Part shown: piece by piece, positions 9,165 through 18,843 of the stretch
Position numbering within the stretch: position 1 is the stretch's first letter
Layout: each line of letters opens with the position of its first letter
NCBI RefSeq assembly: GCF_900168195.1
Contig: NZ_FUYX01000004.1
Span: forward strand, 372,001 to 436,000
DNA length: 64,000 bases
Origin: Allobosea thiooxidans
GTDB taxonomy: Bacteria; Pseudomonadota; Alphaproteobacteria; Rhizobiales; Beijerinckiaceae
Direction of reading: 5' to 3'
The notes under the pieces: model-generated
Seen by the model: the letters and a program-made list of their open reading frames with translations, nothing else
What the model was told of the DNA's origin: nothing
Databases searched by the model: none
Made by a program: the position numbers and the translations under genes

Positions 9165-10301
9165 ATGCCGCGTCCGGATGTCGATGCCGTCATGACCGCT
9201 ATCGATCAGCTGCTCGCCGGCGCGATGGACGAGGAGCAGATGCCGGCCGCTGCCGAGACGATGCGCAAGCTGTTCAACGGCTCGAAGGCCTGCTTCGCCA
9301 GCGTCGGACCGGAGCCGGAAGACTGGATCGCCTATGCGACCAATCCGGACATCTCTCTCGAAGAGCATTGTTTCGGCGAGCTGGCGCCCGAGTTCGTGGA
9401 GATGGGCTTCGCCTTGCGCGGCATCCCGCTCGGCGTCGTCTATCGCGACCAGGAGGTCTTCGGCACGGAGGCGCTGCATCGCTCGCGCGTCTGGCGGGAG
9501 TGGATGCGCCCGCAGGACATGTATGGCGGCATGGCCTGCCGGCTCGCGGACAATGGCGAAGCCTTCTGGTTCTTCGACGTCCAACGTGGCGAGCGGCAGG
9601 AGGGCTTCGACGGCGAGGACGCCGCGCTGCTCGGCAAGCTCTACCCGGTCCTGAGGCGCGTCGCCGAACTGCGCCGCCATATCGGCCGCGTCACGCTCCA
9701 GCGGGATCAGGCTCGAGGAACCCTCGATCGGCTGGCCCTGGGGATCACGATCCTCGACCACGAGATGCGGATCACCTACGCCAACGAGCGCGCCGACGAG
9801 ATCCTTGCTTCGCCCGAGAGCGCCGCCGGCCTGCGGCAGGGGCGGCTCTTCGCCCGCCAACCGGCCGACCAGCGCAAGCTCAAGCGGCTCGTCGAGGCCG
9901 CGCAGCAGAGCGCGCACGACCCTCTCGCCGACCATCAGGCCAGCATGATCCTGCGTGGCAGCGACGGCGTTCATTCCCTGTCCGCCTGTGTCATGCCCGC
10001 TCCCTCATCCGCCTGCCCGCAGCAGCACGGCAAGGTCATGATCGCGCTGAGACGGCTGGAGACCGCGACAGACCTCGTCGCCTGCGCACGCCAGCTCTTC
10101 GACCTGACCGACACGGAAGCCAGATTCGCATCCGCCCTCGCGAACGGATCGTCCCTCACGGAAGCGGCCGAGGCCCAGCGCGTCCGCATCTCGACCGCAC
10201 GGACGCATCTGGCGCGGATCTTCCAGAAGACCAACACCCGCCAGCAAAGCCAACTCGTGTCATTGTTGCGCAGCGCGGCCTTGCCCCTTCAACCGCGCTG
10301 A
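9165..10301 (+). CDS. LuxR-type HTH regulator with N-terminal sensor region
   Basis: A 378-residue protein. The first ~190 residues form a soluble region of unknown fold. Then follows a PAS-like stretch (about 190-290, GTLDRLALGITILDHEMRITYAN) and a C-terminal LuxR HTH (about 315-370: LFDLTDTEARFASALANG, ISTARTHLARIFQKTNTRQQSQL). The start ATG at 9165 has GGGGG nine bases upstream; the frame is open back to 9078 without support. It resembles HTH_LUXR proteins common in multiple paralogs in Hyphomicrobiales. No quorum-sensing domain is seen and the target is unknown. Confidence 0.85.
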   Translation: MPRPDVDAVMTAIDQLLAGAMDEEQMPAAAETMRKLFNGSKACFASVGPEPEDWIAYATNPDISLEEHCFGELAPEFVEMGFALRGIPLGVVYRDQEVFGTEALHRSRVWREWMRPQDMYGGMACRLADNGEAFWFFDVQRGERQEGFDGEDAALLGKLYPVLRRVAELRRHIGRVTLQRDQARGTLDRLALGITILDHEMRITYANERADEILASPESAAGLRQGRLFARQPADQRKLKRLVEAAQQSAHDPLADHQASMILRGSDGVHSLSACVMPAPSSACPQQHGKVMIALRRLETATDLVACARQLFDLTDTEARFASALANGSSLTEAAEAQRVRISTARTHLARIFQKTNTRQQSQLVSLLRSAALPLQPR

Positions 10302-10448
10302 CCATGTCGGCAGACCCGCCTATCCGCTCGTCCCCCGGTGGCGTGCCGAAACGATCTTTCGTGGTCCGCCGCAGCGACCGCCATTTCCCTCATTATGAGG
10401 CTCCGGCGCGCGGCCTTCGTCCTCCAAATGACGGAGAGCCGGCCTCGC

Positions 10449-11573
10449 CTACGCGCTCCGCCGGGGGCGGTGCAGCCTTCCGCCCGTCAGCGGCCGCGGC
10501 ACGCCGGTGGTCGAAGGAAGGCTGAGGGGCAGCTCCTTGACCGAGCGGATCGCGAAATAGGCGAAGATCTGTGCCTCCAGCGCATCGCCATTCCAGCCCA
10601 CGGCCTCGACGGGATCGACCGGCACCCCCAGCCGCTGGACAAGCCGCGCCATGAAATGCCGGTTGAGCCGGCCGCCGCCGCCGACGAGCCAGCGCTTTGG
10701 CGTACGCGGCACATGACGCAATGCGGCGACGATGCTCTCGACGGTGAAGGCCGCCAGCGTCGCGGCGCCATCGGCATCGGAGAGCGTCTCGACGACCTGG
10801 GCACGGCGATGGAAATCGTTGCGGTCCAGCGATTTCGGCGCCGGCCGATCGAAGAACGGGTTCGCCATGAAACCGTCGACGAGGTCGTCATGGACGCGCC
10901 CGCTCGCGGCCAGCGCGCCATCCGCGTCATAGGCGCGGCCGAGGCGGCGCAGCACGAAATCGTCGAGGATCGCGCTGGCCGGGCCGGTGTCGAAGGCGAT
11001 GACGGTCTCGCCGTCGATATAGCTGACGTTGCCGACGCCGCCGAGGTTGAGCACCATCACCGGCTGCTCCAGCGCCTGGGCCAAAGCGCGGTGATAGAGC
11101 GACGCGAAGGGCGCGCCCTCGCCGCCGGCGGCGACGTCCGCATCGCGGAAACGGTCCACGGTCGGCACGCCGAGCGCATCGGCCACGGTCTGGCCTTCGA
11201 TGAGCTGGCGGGTGAAGCGCTGTTCGGGGCGGTGATAGATCGTCTGGCCATGCAGGCCGACGAGGTCGATTCCGGCCGGGTCGAGACGCTGGTCGGCGAG
11301 GTAGCTGCGGATCGCGGCGAGATGATCGGCGGTCACCGCGGCTTCGAGCTCGACGAGTGGCTCCGCCGAGGCCCTGGCGGCATCGGCGATCACAGCCTGG
11401 AGCGCGCGGCGCGTCTCGTCGCGATAGGGGTAGGAGGCGCCGGCTCCGAAGGCGACGGCATCGCGCCCGTCGCTCGTCACCAGCGACACGTCGATGGCGT
11501 CCATCGAGGTGCCGCTGATCACGCCGACCGCGGTGAGCGTCTCCCGCGCGAGGTCGCGCTCAGCCGAGCTCAT
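10449..11573 (-). CDS. anmK: Anhydro-N-acetylmuramic acid kinase
   Basis: A 374-residue cytoplasmic enzyme that opens and phosphorylates 1,6-anhydro-MurNAc to MurNAc-6-phosphate during cell-wall recycling. The N-terminal ATP-binding motif GVISGTSMDAIDVSLV is diagnostic, and VGLHGQTIYHRP, NLGGVGNVSYI and the FDTGPAS motif follow in the usual order. The start overlaps the stop of the DUF1330 gene by 4 bp (ATGA), so it is translationally coupled. The C-terminus has a short basic tail (GGRLHRPRRSA) beyond the usual family end. No murQ is seen in this window. Confidence 0.95.
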   Translation of the reverse strand: MSSAERDLARETLTAVGVISGTSMDAIDVSLVTSDGRDAVAFGAGASYPYRDETRRALQAVIADAARASAEPLVELEAAVTADHLAAIRSYLADQRLDPAGIDLVGLHGQTIYHRPEQRFTRQLIEGQTVADALGVPTVDRFRDADVAAGGEGAPFASLYHRALAQALEQPVMVLNLGGVGNVSYIDGETVIAFDTGPASAILDDFVLRRLGRAYDADGALAASGRVHDDLVDGFMANPFFDRPAPKSLDRNDFHRRAQVVETLSDADGAATLAAFTVESIVAALRHVPRTPKRWLVGGGGRLNRHFMARLVQRLGVPVDPVEAVGWNGDALEAQIFAYFAIRSVKELPLSLPSTTGVPRPLTGGRLHRPRRSA

Positions 11574-11878
11574 TCGCCCGGCTGCGGGCCTTCATAGCCG
11601 CCGATGATGATCAGGTCGGATTTGCCGGCGGCGCTCAGATGCTTGATCGCCTCCTGGTATTCCGGCGAGGCGTAGCAGGCACGGGCCGTCGCCTCATCCT
11701 TGAACTCGATAACGACGTTGTGCTTGCGGCCCTCGCCGCGGGCGAGCTTGTACTCGCCGCCGCGGACGATGAACTTGGCGCCGTATTTGGCGAAGGCGAC
11801 CGCGTTCAGCGAGCGGTACTTGGCGTAGGCTTCCTCGTTCTCGACGTCGACGCGCGCGACCCAATAGCCCTTAGCCAT
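11570..11878 (-). CDS. DUF1330 protein, copy 1
   Basis: A 102-residue small protein of the DUF1330 family, a ferredoxin-like alpha/beta fold related to dimeric barrel proteins. Family features visible are GYWVARVDVENEEAYAKYR, the FIVRGGE turn and VVIEFKDEATARACYASPEYQEA. The function of the family is unknown. It lies three bases after the stop of a second DUF1330 gene and overlaps anmK, so pyrF, DUF1330, DUF1330 and anmK appear to form one minus-strand operon. Confidence 0.92.
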   Translation of the reverse strand: MAKGYWVARVDVENEEAYAKYRSLNAVAFAKYGAKFIVRGGEYKLARGEGRKHNVVIEFKDEATARACYASPEYQEAIKHLSAAGKSDLIIIGGYEGPQPGE

Positions 11879-11881
11879 GGC

Positions 11882-12169
11882 TCAGGCTCCCTCGACGGCG
11901 ACGAGGTCGATCTCGCCGGCCCCCTCGCGGAGCTTGCGGGCCTCGGCATATTCAGGCGAGAACAGATAGGCCCGCGCCGAGGCGAAGTCGTTGAACTCGA
12001 TGATGATGTTGCGGGCGCGGCCCTCGCCCTCGCCGACCGTCATCTGGCCGCCGCGCACGATCGGGGTGCCGCCATAGATCTTCATCACCTCGGAGGCCTT
12101 GGCGGCATAAGCGCCCCATTTGGTCGCGTAGGAGACCTTGGCGCGGCCGATGACATATCCCTTGGGCAT
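11882..12169 (-). CDS. DUF1330 protein, copy 2
   Basis: A 95-residue paralog of the protein encoded next to it. It shares the layout GYVIGRAKVSY...PIVRGGQMTVGEGEGRARNIIIEFNDFASARAYLFSPEYAEARKLREG in pieces, with moderate identity. The start MPKGYVIG at 12169 is chosen because it aligns with MAKGYWVA of the neighbour; the open frame extends upstream to 12253 but that overlaps pyrF. The tandem pair probably arose by duplication and might form a heterodimer, since family members dimerise. Confidence 0.9.
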   Translation of the reverse strand: MPKGYVIGRAKVSYATKWGAYAAKASEVMKIYGGTPIVRGGQMTVGEGEGRARNIIIEFNDFASARAYLFSPEYAEARKLREGAGEIDLVAVEGA

Positions 12170-12206
12170 GGCGTGATCCGTTGGCTGAATCGGTTTCGAG
12201 GCGAGC

Positions 12207-12914
12207 TTACGAAGCTGCGACGATCTCGTCCATGACCGCGCCCGCCGCCGCACGCGGGTCTGCCGCGCGGATGATGGGACGCCCGACCACGAGATGATCG
12301 GCGCCGACGCGGATCGCCTCGGCCGGGGTCAGCGTGCGCTTCTGGTCGCCGGCGGCGCTGCCCGAGGGACGGATGCCCGGCGTGACGATAAGCATGTCGG
12401 GCCCGATCACCTCACGCACGATCTCGGTCTCGGCGGCCGAGCAGACGATACCGTCGATTCCGGCCGTGCGGGCCTGCTCGGCGCGCAGGCGAACCAGATC
12501 GCGCACCGCCAGCCCATAGCCGGCATCGCGCAGGTCGCCATCGTCGTAGGAGGTCAGTGCCGTGACCGCGAGCAGCTTGAGCGCCGCATCGCCGCGTCCC
12601 TCGACGGCGCCGCGCATGGTCTGCGGATAGGCGTGGACGGTGAGGAAGGTGACGCCGAGCTTGGTCAGCGAGTCGACCCCCTCCGTCACCGTGTTGCCGA
12701 TGTCGTGGAGCTTGAGGTCGAGGAAGACCTTCTTGCCTTCCGCGACGAGCTGGCGCGCGAGATCGAGGCCGCCGGCGAAGGCCAGGCGATAGCCGATCTT
12801 GTAGAAGGTGACGCCGTCGCCGAGCGTCGAGACAAGGCGATAGGCGTCCCACACGGTCGGCACGTCGAGGGCGACGATCAGGCGATCGCGGACATCGTTG
12901 AGCTTCTGCATCAT
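12207..12914 (-). CDS. pyrF: Orotidine 5'-phosphate decarboxylase
   Basis: A 235-residue enzyme for the last step of UMP synthesis. The catalytic DxKxxD motif is DLKLHD at residues 66-71, with the phosphate-binding TPGIRP and VVGRPI segments near the C-terminus. Two ATGs stand together at 12914 and 12911; CAGGGAG precedes the first. The upstream open extension to 13049 overlaps the TetR gene region and is not coding. It is the first gene of the likely operon pyrF, DUF1330 x2, anmK. Confidence 0.96.
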   Translation of the reverse strand: MMQKLNDVRDRLIVALDVPTVWDAYRLVSTLGDGVTFYKIGYRLAFAGGLDLARQLVAEGKKVFLDLKLHDIGNTVTEGVDSLTKLGVTFLTVHAYPQTMRGAVEGRGDAALKLLAVTALTSYDDGDLRDAGYGLAVRDLVRLRAEQARTAGIDGIVCSAAETEIVREVIGPDMLIVTPGIRPSGSAAGDQKRTLTPAEAIRVGADHLVVGRPIIRAADPRAAAGAVMDEIVAAS

Positions 12915-12985
12915 CCACCGGCTCCCTGAGTTTCGAGGGAAGGCGCACGATTCGAAGCCGGATGCAAGCCGCAGCGCGCCGGCGC

Positions 12986-13675
12986 TCAGCTGCCGCGATC
13001 CGACGATGCGGCTTCGGTCGCGCACCCGCTCAGGAACACGTCGATGCACAGCCGCGCATGCCGCGCCCGCTCCTCGGCGCTCATCAGCGGGTCGCCGGGG
13101 AAGCGCTTGACCAGCACGGAAAGGACCATGTCCATCAGCATCCGCGCCAGCGCGCCGGTCGGAAAGTCGCGCAGCCTTCCACGGCGCTGCTGCCCGGCGA
13201 GCCAGGCCCCGAGCAATTGCCGCGCGGGCTCGGCTCCCTCGCGCACGATCGCCTCGCCGATTTCGCTGAAGCGGTCGGAATCGACCAGAGCGAGCCGGAT
13301 GAAGGCAAGCCGTTCGGCAGCCTGCGCCGCTTCGTCGTCGAGACGGAAGATGGCGGCGAGCGCGTCTGCGAGCGGCAGATCCTCATCCTCGCGCCGGGGA
13401 AGCGCCAGCATCGAGCGCCGGTGATCGGCGACCATGGCGTGGAACAGATCGGTCTTGGCGGGAAAGAGCCGATAGAGGGTGCGCTTGGAGACGCCGCAGC
13501 GCGCCGCAACCTCGTCCATCCGGGTGCCGCCGTAACCGGCTTCGAGGAAGAGCTCGCGCGCCGCGACGACGATGCGCTGCCGCTCCTGCGCATCCGGACG
13601 GGCCTTCGGCCGGCCGCGCATCCGCACCGCTCCGGGCGAGCCGTCCTCATCGGGTCTTCGAGCCGTATTCGTCAT
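12986..13675 (-). CDS. TetR-family repressor, probable regulator of the RND pump
   Basis: A 229-residue regulator. The HTH lies at about residues 33-80 ([37 protein letters not shown]), followed by an alpha-helical ligand/dimer domain (AefR-like C-terminal domain). It is preceded by an unusually long, charged N-terminal arm ([28 protein letters not shown]), in which GRPKARPD may be an AT-hook-like minor-groove arm. It is divergent from the RND adaptor gene, with a perfect palindrome at 13721-13736 as probable operator. Such repressors respond to drugs or lipophilic compounds expelled by the pump they control. Confidence 0.92.
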   Translation of the reverse strand: MTNTARRPDEDGSPGAVRMRGRPKARPDAQERQRIVVAARELFLEAGYGGTRMDEVAARCGVSKRTLYRLFPAKTDLFHAMVADHRRSMLALPRREDEDLPLADALAAIFRLDDEAAQAAERLAFIRLALVDSDRFSEIGEAIVREGAEPARQLLGAWLAGQQRRGRLRDFPTGALARMLMDMVLSVLVKRFPGDPLMSAEERARHARLCIDVFLSGCATEAASSDRGS

Positions 13676-13693
13676 GGTGCCGCATTCTTGAGT

Positions 13694-13722
13694 TTGACAG
13701 AGGGAGAAATCAAGCGATAAGA
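13694..13722 (+). promoter_or_regulatory. Predicted sigma-70-type promoter of the RND operon
   Basis: A perfect -35 TTGACA at 13694-13699 is followed after 16-17 bases by GATAAG/ATAAGA at 13716-13722. The -10 end touches the 16-bp palindrome, so a bound repressor would cover the start of transcription. The predicted leader is very short. Confidence 0.55.
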
Positions 13723-13736
13723 AACTCGCGAGTTTC
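13721..13736. promoter_or_regulatory. Probable TetR operator (perfect 16-bp palindrome)
   Basis: GAAACTCGCGAGTTTC is exactly self-complementary. It lies between the divergent TetR and RND genes, overlapping the -10 end and predicted start of the RND promoter. A similar half site, CTTGAGTTTG, occurs at 13687-13696. Position and symmetry fit autoregulation plus pump repression. Confidence 0.65.
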
Positions 13737-13752
13737 CAAAATGAGAGCCAGA

Positions 13753-14961
13753 ATGCCGCTCCTGCGCGCCAAGTCGTCGTCCCGCCTCGCCCTGCTGCTG
13801 CTCGCGGCAGCCGCGGCAGGATGCAATTCCGAGAAGGCGGCCGCCCCGCCGCCGCAGCAGACGCAAGTCAGCGTCGTGGTGCTGCATCCGCAGCCGGTCG
13901 CCATCACCGCCGAGCTGCCGGGCCGCGTCGCCGCCAATCTCGTGGCCGAGGTGCGCCCGCAGGTCGGCGGCATCATCAAGTCGCGGCTGTTCAAGGAAGG
14001 CAGCGAGGTCAAGGCCGGGGACCTGCTCTACGAGATCGAGCCGGCGCCCTACCAGGCCGCCTATGACAGCGCCGTCGCCGCCCAGCAGAAGGCGGAGGCG
14101 GCGGCCGTCAACGCCCGGCTCCGGGCCGAGCGCTATCGCGAGCTGCTGCAGCGCAATGCGGCGAGCCAGCAGGACACCGACGACGCCACCGCGACCCTGG
14201 CCCAGGCCAGGGCCGACGTCGCCGCGGCAAAGGCCAGCGTCGAGACGGCGCGAATCAACCTCGACTTCACCAAGGTGACGGCGCCGATCGGCGGCCGCGT
14301 CGACCGCTCGACACTGACGCCGGGCGCCCTGGTGACGGCGAACCAGGCGGTCGCCCTGACGACCATCCGCCAGCTCGAGCCGATCAATGTCGACGTCATC
14401 CAGTCGAGCACCAATCTGCTGAACTTCCGCCAGGCCGTCGCCGAAGGACGCCTGAAGCTTTCGGGCGGCAATGTCGCGGTCAAGCTCAAGCTCGACACCG
14501 GCGCGGACTATCCGCAGGCGGGCAAGATCGAGTTCGCCGAATCCACCATCGACGTGACGACCGGCACCTTCACGGTGCGGGCCGAGTTCCCCAATCCGGA
14601 CCGCCTGCTGCTGCCGGGCATGTTCGTCCGCGCCGTGGTCGAGGAAGGCATCGCGCCGAACAGCTTCCTGCTGCCGCAGCGCGCGGTCACCCGCAATCCG
14701 AAGGGCGAGGCGACGGCGAAGTTCGTCCAGGCCGACGGCAAGGTCGAGCAACGCGTCCTGACGACGCGGCGCAGCATCGGCAACAACTGGCTGGTCGATA
14801 CCGGCGTCAAGGACGGCGAGCGCGTGATCGTCGAAGGCGGGCAGCTCGTCCGCCCGGGCCAGACCGTCACCGCCGACGAGGTCAGCGTCGACGAGGCGAC
14901 GGGCGAGCTCAAATCCGCGAACCGCAGGGCGCAAGCGCCCGGCAACACGGCGAAGAACTGA
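13753..14961 (+). CDS. RND efflux periplasmic adaptor lipoprotein (AcrA/MexA family)
   Basis: About 402 residues. The signal peptide ends in a lipobox ([10 protein letters not shown]), so the mature protein is an inner-membrane-anchored lipoprotein. Then follow the beta-barrel/lipoyl half ([31 protein letters not shown]), an alpha-helical hairpin (about residues 95-165), the second lipoyl half ([19 protein letters not shown]) and the membrane-proximal domain. ATGs at 13741 and 13753 are possible; the second has GAGAG five bases upstream, while the first directly follows the operator palindrome. It bridges the pump to an outer-membrane channel, which is not encoded here. Confidence 0.94.
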   Translation: MPLLRAKSSSRLALLLLAAAAAGCNSEKAAAPPPQQTQVSVVVLHPQPVAITAELPGRVAANLVAEVRPQVGGIIKSRLFKEGSEVKAGDLLYEIEPAPYQAAYDSAVAAQQKAEAAAVNARLRAERYRELLQRNAASQQDTDDATATLAQARADVAAAKASVETARINLDFTKVTAPIGGRVDRSTLTPGALVTANQAVALTTIRQLEPINVDVIQSSTNLLNFRQAVAEGRLKLSGGNVAVKLKLDTGADYPQAGKIEFAESTIDVTTGTFTVRAEFPNPDRLLLPGMFVRAVVEEGIAPNSFLLPQRAVTRNPKGEATAKFVQADGKVEQRVLTTRRSIGNNWLVDTGVKDGERVIVEGGQLVRPGQTVTADEVSVDEATGELKSANRRAQAPGNTAKN

Positions 14962-14965
14962 CGCC

Positions 14966-17900
14966 ATGATGTCCCGCTTCTTCATCGAACGGCCGATCTT
15001 CGCCTGGGTCGTCGCCATCGTCATCATGCTGGCCGGCGTGCTGGCGCTGCGCACGCTGCCGGTCTCGCAATATCCCCAGATCGCGCCGACGACGGTGCAG
15101 ATCAGCGCCAACTATCCAGGCGCCGACGCGCAGACGGTCGAGAACTCGGTGACCAAGGTCATAGAGCAGGGCATGACCGGCCTCGACAACCTGCAGTACA
15201 TGACGGCGAACTCGACCTCGACCGGCAACGCCTCGATTACGCTGACCTTCAACAGCCAGGCCGATCCCGACGTCGCGCAGATGCAGGTGCAGAACAAGCT
15301 GCAGCTCGTCACGCGCCAGCTCCCGGCAGTGGTGCAGAGCACCGGCATCTCGGTCGCCAAGGCCTCGACGGGCTTCCTGATGGTCGCCGCCTTCGTCTCG
15401 AAGGACGGGCGGATGTCGACCACCGACCTGGCCGACTATGTCGATTCCACGCTGAACGACACACTCAAGCGCGTCGAAGGCGTCGGCTCGACCCAGCTCT
15501 TCGGCGCCGGCTACGCCATGCGCATCTGGCTCGACCCGGACAAGCTGCGCAAATACGCCCTGATGCCGCTCGACGTGGCGGCGGCGATCGAGGCGCAGAA
15601 CACCCAGGTCTCGGCCGGCCAGCTCGGCGGCTTGCCGCAGGTCAAGGGCCAGCAGCTCAACGCCACCGTCACGGCGGCCTCGCGCCTGCAGACGGTCTCG
15701 CAGTTCGAGAACATCATCCTGAAGAGCGGCCCCTCGGGCTCGATCGTCAGGCTGAACGACGTCGCCCGCGTCGAACTCGGCGCCAAGAGCTATGACACCG
15801 TCTCGCGCTACAATGGCCAGCCGACCACCGGCCTCGCCATCAGCCTGGCCACCGGCGCCAACGCGATCGACACGGCCGAGGCGGTGCAGGCGACGATCGA
15901 GCGGCTGAAGCAGACCCTGCCGGAAGGCGTCGAGGTCACCTACCCCTACGACACCACGCCCTTCGTCACGCTCTCGATCGAGAAGGTGGTCCACACGCTG
16001 TTCGAGGCGATCCTGCTCGTCTTCGTGGTGATGTACGTCTTCCTGCAGAACCTGCGCGCGACCTTCATTCCGATGCTCGCCGTGCCGGTCGTACTGCTCG
16101 GCACCTTCGGCGTGCTCGCCGTCGCCGGCTACTCGATCAACACGCTGACCATGTTCGCCATGGTGCTCGCCATCGGCCTCCTGGTCGACGACGCGATCGT
16201 TGTCGTCGAGAACGTCGAGCGCGTGATGCAGGAGGAGAAGCTCGGCCCCAAGGAAGCGACCATCAAGTCGATGGGCGAGATCACCGGCGCGCTGATCGGC
16301 ATCGCGACCGTGCTTTCGGCCGTGTTCGTGCCGATGGCCTTCTTCGGCGGCTCGGTCGGCGTCATCTACCGGCAGTTCTCGATCACCATCGTGACGGCGA
16401 TGATCCTGTCGGTCGTTGTCGCGCTCGTGCTGACCCCGGCGCTCTGTGCCACGATCCTCAAGCCGATCGGCGATCACGGCCCGCGCAAGGGCTTCTTCGG
16501 CTGGTTCAACCGCAATTTCGAACGCACCACCGAAGGTTATCGCGCCGGCGTCGCCGGCATGATCGCACGGCCCCTGCGCTTCCTGCTCGTCTTCCTGCTG
16601 ATCGGCGGCGGCATGGCCGCGCTGTTCGCGCGGTTGCCGAGTTCCTTCCTGCCGGACGAGGACCAGGGCATCCTGCTGACCAGCGTCCAGCTCCCGGTCG
16701 GCGCCACGCAGGACCGCACGCTCAAAGTGCTCGACGAGGTGCAGAAGCACTATCTCGAGAAGGAAAAGGACCTCGTCGAGGGAGTGCTCACCGTCGCCGG
16801 CTTCGGCTTCGGCGGACAGGGGCAGAATGTCGGCCTCGCCTTCGTGCGGCTGAAGCCCTTCGCCGAACGGGTCGGCAAGGCTGCGACAGCGCAGGCCGTG
16901 GCGGGGCGCGCCATGGCGGCGTTCCGGTCGATCCGCGACGGCACGGTCTATGCGCTGGCCCCGCCGGCGATCCAGGGCTTCGGCAACACCGCCGGCTTCG
17001 ACTTCTACCTGCAGGACATCGCCGGCGCCGGCCATTCGCGGCTGATGGAGGTGCGCAACCAGCTGCTGGGCCTCGCGGGGCAGAGCAAGCTGCTCACCGG
17101 CACCCGCCCCAACGGGCAGGAGGACACGCCTCAATACGCGGTCGAGATCGACCAGGAGAAGGCGAGTGCGCTCACCCTGCCGCTCGCCGCGATCAACAAC
17201 ACGCTGTCGACGGCCTGGGGTTCGGCCTATGTCAACGACTTCATCGACCGCGGCCGTGTGAAATCGGTCTATGTCCAGGCGGACGCGCCCTTCCGCATGC
17301 AGCCGGAGGATGTCGGCCGCTGGTATGTCCGCAACGGCAGCGGCGAGATGGTCCCGTTCTCGGCCTTCTCGACCGGGCGCTGGAGCTACGGCTCACCGCG
17401 GCTGGAGCGCTACAACGGCTCGGCTGCCGTCGAGATCCAGGGCGCGGCCGCGCCCGGCGCCTCCTCGGGCGCGGCGATGGACGAGATCGACCGGCTGATG
17501 ACGCAGCTGCCTCCGGGGTTCGGCCATGAGTGGACGGGCCTGTCCTTCCAGGAGCGGCTCTCGGGCAGCCAGGCTGTGGCGCTCTACGCCCTCTCGATGC
17601 TCGTCGTCTTCCTGTGCCTGGCGGCGCTCTACGAGAGCTGGTCGATCCCCTTCGCGGTGATGCTCAGCGTGCCGATCGGCATCTTCGGGGCGCTGCTGGC
17701 TGCGACGCTCTTCGGCCAGACCAACGACGTCTACTTCAAGGTCGGATTGCTGACGACCATCGGACTCGCCGCCAAGAACGCGATCCTGATCGTCGAGTTC
17801 GCGATCGAGCAGGAAGCGCAGGGCAAGCCTCTCGTCCAGGCGACGCTGGAGGCGGCGCGTCAGCGCCTGCGGCCGATCCTGATGACCTCGCTCGCCTTCG

Positions 17901-18103
17901 TGCTCGGCGTCCTGCCGCTGGCGGTGGCGACCGGCGCTGGCTCGGGCAGCCAGAACGCGATCGGCATCGGCGTGATGGGCGGCATGATCTCGGCGACGGT
18001 ACTCGGCGTCTTCTTCGTGCCGCTGCTCTACATCGCCGTCGTGCGGGTCGTCAGGCGCTGGCGCGGAGACGTGCGCCCGGCCACAGCGCCCGAAACGACC
18101 TGA
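14966..18103 (+). CDS. RND efflux inner-membrane transporter (AcrB/MexB, HAE1 family)
   Basis: A 1045-residue proton-driven multidrug pump subunit of standard length. The N-terminus [20 protein letters not shown] is typical. Proton-relay residues are present: the Asp pair in [13 protein letters not shown] (TM4) and the Lys in [14 protein letters not shown] (TM10). It follows the adaptor by four bases and is surely co-transcribed with it. No outer-membrane factor gene follows; a TolC/OprM-type channel must come from elsewhere. Expected to be under the divergent TetR protein. Confidence 0.97.
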   Translation: MMSRFFIERPIFAWVVAIVIMLAGVLALRTLPVSQYPQIAPTTVQISANYPGADAQTVENSVTKVIEQGMTGLDNLQYMTANSTSTGNASITLTFNSQADPDVAQMQVQNKLQLVTRQLPAVVQSTGISVAKASTGFLMVAAFVSKDGRMSTTDLADYVDSTLNDTLKRVEGVGSTQLFGAGYAMRIWLDPDKLRKYALMPLDVAAAIEAQNTQVSAGQLGGLPQVKGQQLNATVTAASRLQTVSQFENIILKSGPSGSIVRLNDVARVELGAKSYDTVSRYNGQPTTGLAISLATGANAIDTAEAVQATIERLKQTLPEGVEVTYPYDTTPFVTLSIEKVVHTLFEAILLVFVVMYVFLQNLRATFIPMLAVPVVLLGTFGVLAVAGYSINTLTMFAMVLAIGLLVDDAIVVVENVERVMQEEKLGPKEATIKSMGEITGALIGIATVLSAVFVPMAFFGGSVGVIYRQFSITIVTAMILSVVVALVLTPALCATILKPIGDHGPRKGFFGWFNRNFERTTEGYRAGVAGMIARPLRFLLVFLLIGGGMAALFARLPSSFLPDEDQGILLTSVQLPVGATQDRTLKVLDEVQKHYLEKEKDLVEGVLTVAGFGFGGQGQNVGLAFVRLKPFAERVGKAATAQAVAGRAMAAFRSIRDGTVYALAPPAIQGFGNTAGFDFYLQDIAGAGHSRLMEVRNQLLGLAGQSKLLTGTRPNGQEDTPQYAVEIDQEKASALTLPLAAINNTLSTAWGSAYVNDFIDRGRVKSVYVQADAPFRMQPEDVGRWYVRNGSGEMVPFSAFSTGRWSYGSPRLERYNGSAAVEIQGAAAPGASSGAAMDEIDRLMTQLPPGFGHEWTGLSFQERLSGSQAVALYALSMLVVFLCLAALYESWSIPFAVMLSVPIGIFGALLAATLFGQTNDVYFKVGLLTTIGLAAKNAILIVEFAIEQEAQGKPLVQATLEAARQRLRPILMTSLAFVLGVLPLAVATGAGSGSQNAIGIGVMGGMISATVLGVFFVPLLYIAVVRVVRRWRGDVRPATAPETT

Positions 18104-18112
18104 GCGCAATCA

Positions 18113-18151
18113 GCGGGAGGCGCGACGCCGTGAAGGCACCGCGCCTCCCGC
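18113..18151. terminator. Hairpin between convergent genes
   Basis: A perfect 12-bp stem, GCGGGAGGCGCG at 18113-18124 and its complement at 18140-18151, with a 15-base loop. It sits between the convergent RND transporter gene and the DsbA-like gene. No T-tract follows on either strand, so it could be a factor-assisted terminator or an mRNA 3' end stabiliser. Confidence 0.55.
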
Positions 18152-18158
18152 AGCGTCT

Positions 18159-18827
18159 TCAGAACTGCGGCATCTGCGGCTGCGGCTGATGCTGCGCCAG
18201 CACCTGCTGGAAGACCTGGGCCCAGACATCCGGCGGCTGCGCGCCCGAGACGGCGAGCTTGCCGTCGACGATGAAGAAGGGCACGCCGGTGACGCCGACC
18301 TCGCGAGCATGGTTCTCGAGCCCGATCACGGTCTCGCGCAATTCATCATTGGCGAGCTCGTCGCGGGCGGCCTGCTCGTCGAAGCCCTGCTCGACGGCGA
18401 TCTGAACCAGCGTCTCGAGATCCCCGATATCGCGGCCGTCCTGCCAATAGGCCTTGAACAGGGCTGCGGTCATGTCGCCGCCGCGCTGCACCGTCGAGGC
18501 TGCGGCGACCAGCATATGGGCCATGCGGGTGTTGACGCTCTTCGTCACCTTCGCCCAGTTGAAGGTGACGCCGCTCTCCAGCGCCGCCTCGGACAGCCGA
18601 AGCTCGATTTCCTTGCGCTTGCCGGGGCCGAACTTCGTCTCGAGATACTGCGTTCGGTCCATGCCCTGCTCGGGCATCTCCGGGTTGAGCTCATAGGGCA
18701 GCCAGGTGATGGCGAAGCGCTCGGTCAGGCCATAGCGGTCCAGCGCCGTCTCGAGCCTCGTCTTGCCGATGAAGCACCAGGGGCAGGCGATGTCGGAGAC
18801 GATCGCGAGCGGCAGCTTGTCCTGCAT
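18159..18827 (-). CDS. DsbA-family oxidoreductase (FrnE-like)
   Basis: A 222-residue thioredoxin-fold protein with an active-site CPWC at residues 15-18 and an inserted alpha-helical domain, then the cis-Pro loop GVTGVPFFIVDG. There is no signal peptide, so it is cytoplasmic, as FrnE-type disulfide oxidoreductases are. The start at 18827 has GAAGGA upstream; the frame extends a further 21 codons without support. It lies 16 bp after the epmB stop on the same strand. FrnE homologues help with oxidative stress; the actual substrate is unknown. Confidence 0.9.
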   Translation of the reverse strand: MQDKLPLAIVSDIACPWCFIGKTRLETALDRYGLTERFAITWLPYELNPEMPEQGMDRTQYLETKFGPGKRKEIELRLSEAALESGVTFNWAKVTKSVNTRMAHMLVAAASTVQRGGDMTAALFKAYWQDGRDIGDLETLVQIAVEQGFDEQAARDELANDELRETVIGLENHAREVGVTGVPFFIVDGKLAVSGAQPPDVWAQVFQQVLAQHQPQPQMPQF

Positions 18828-18843
18828 GTCGATGTCCTTCGTG

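Noticed and set aside
6476..9193. One continuous 905-codon frame that would fuse a LuxR domain to a huge N-terminal part
   Set aside because: The upstream two thirds are antisense or out of frame to the GntR and PfkB genes; a good ribosome site and normal LuxR start exist at 7084.
14909..17134. A 741-codon open frame antisense to the RND transporter
   Set aside because: Same reasoning: the sense strand encodes a full AcrB-type pump and the antisense protein resembles nothing.
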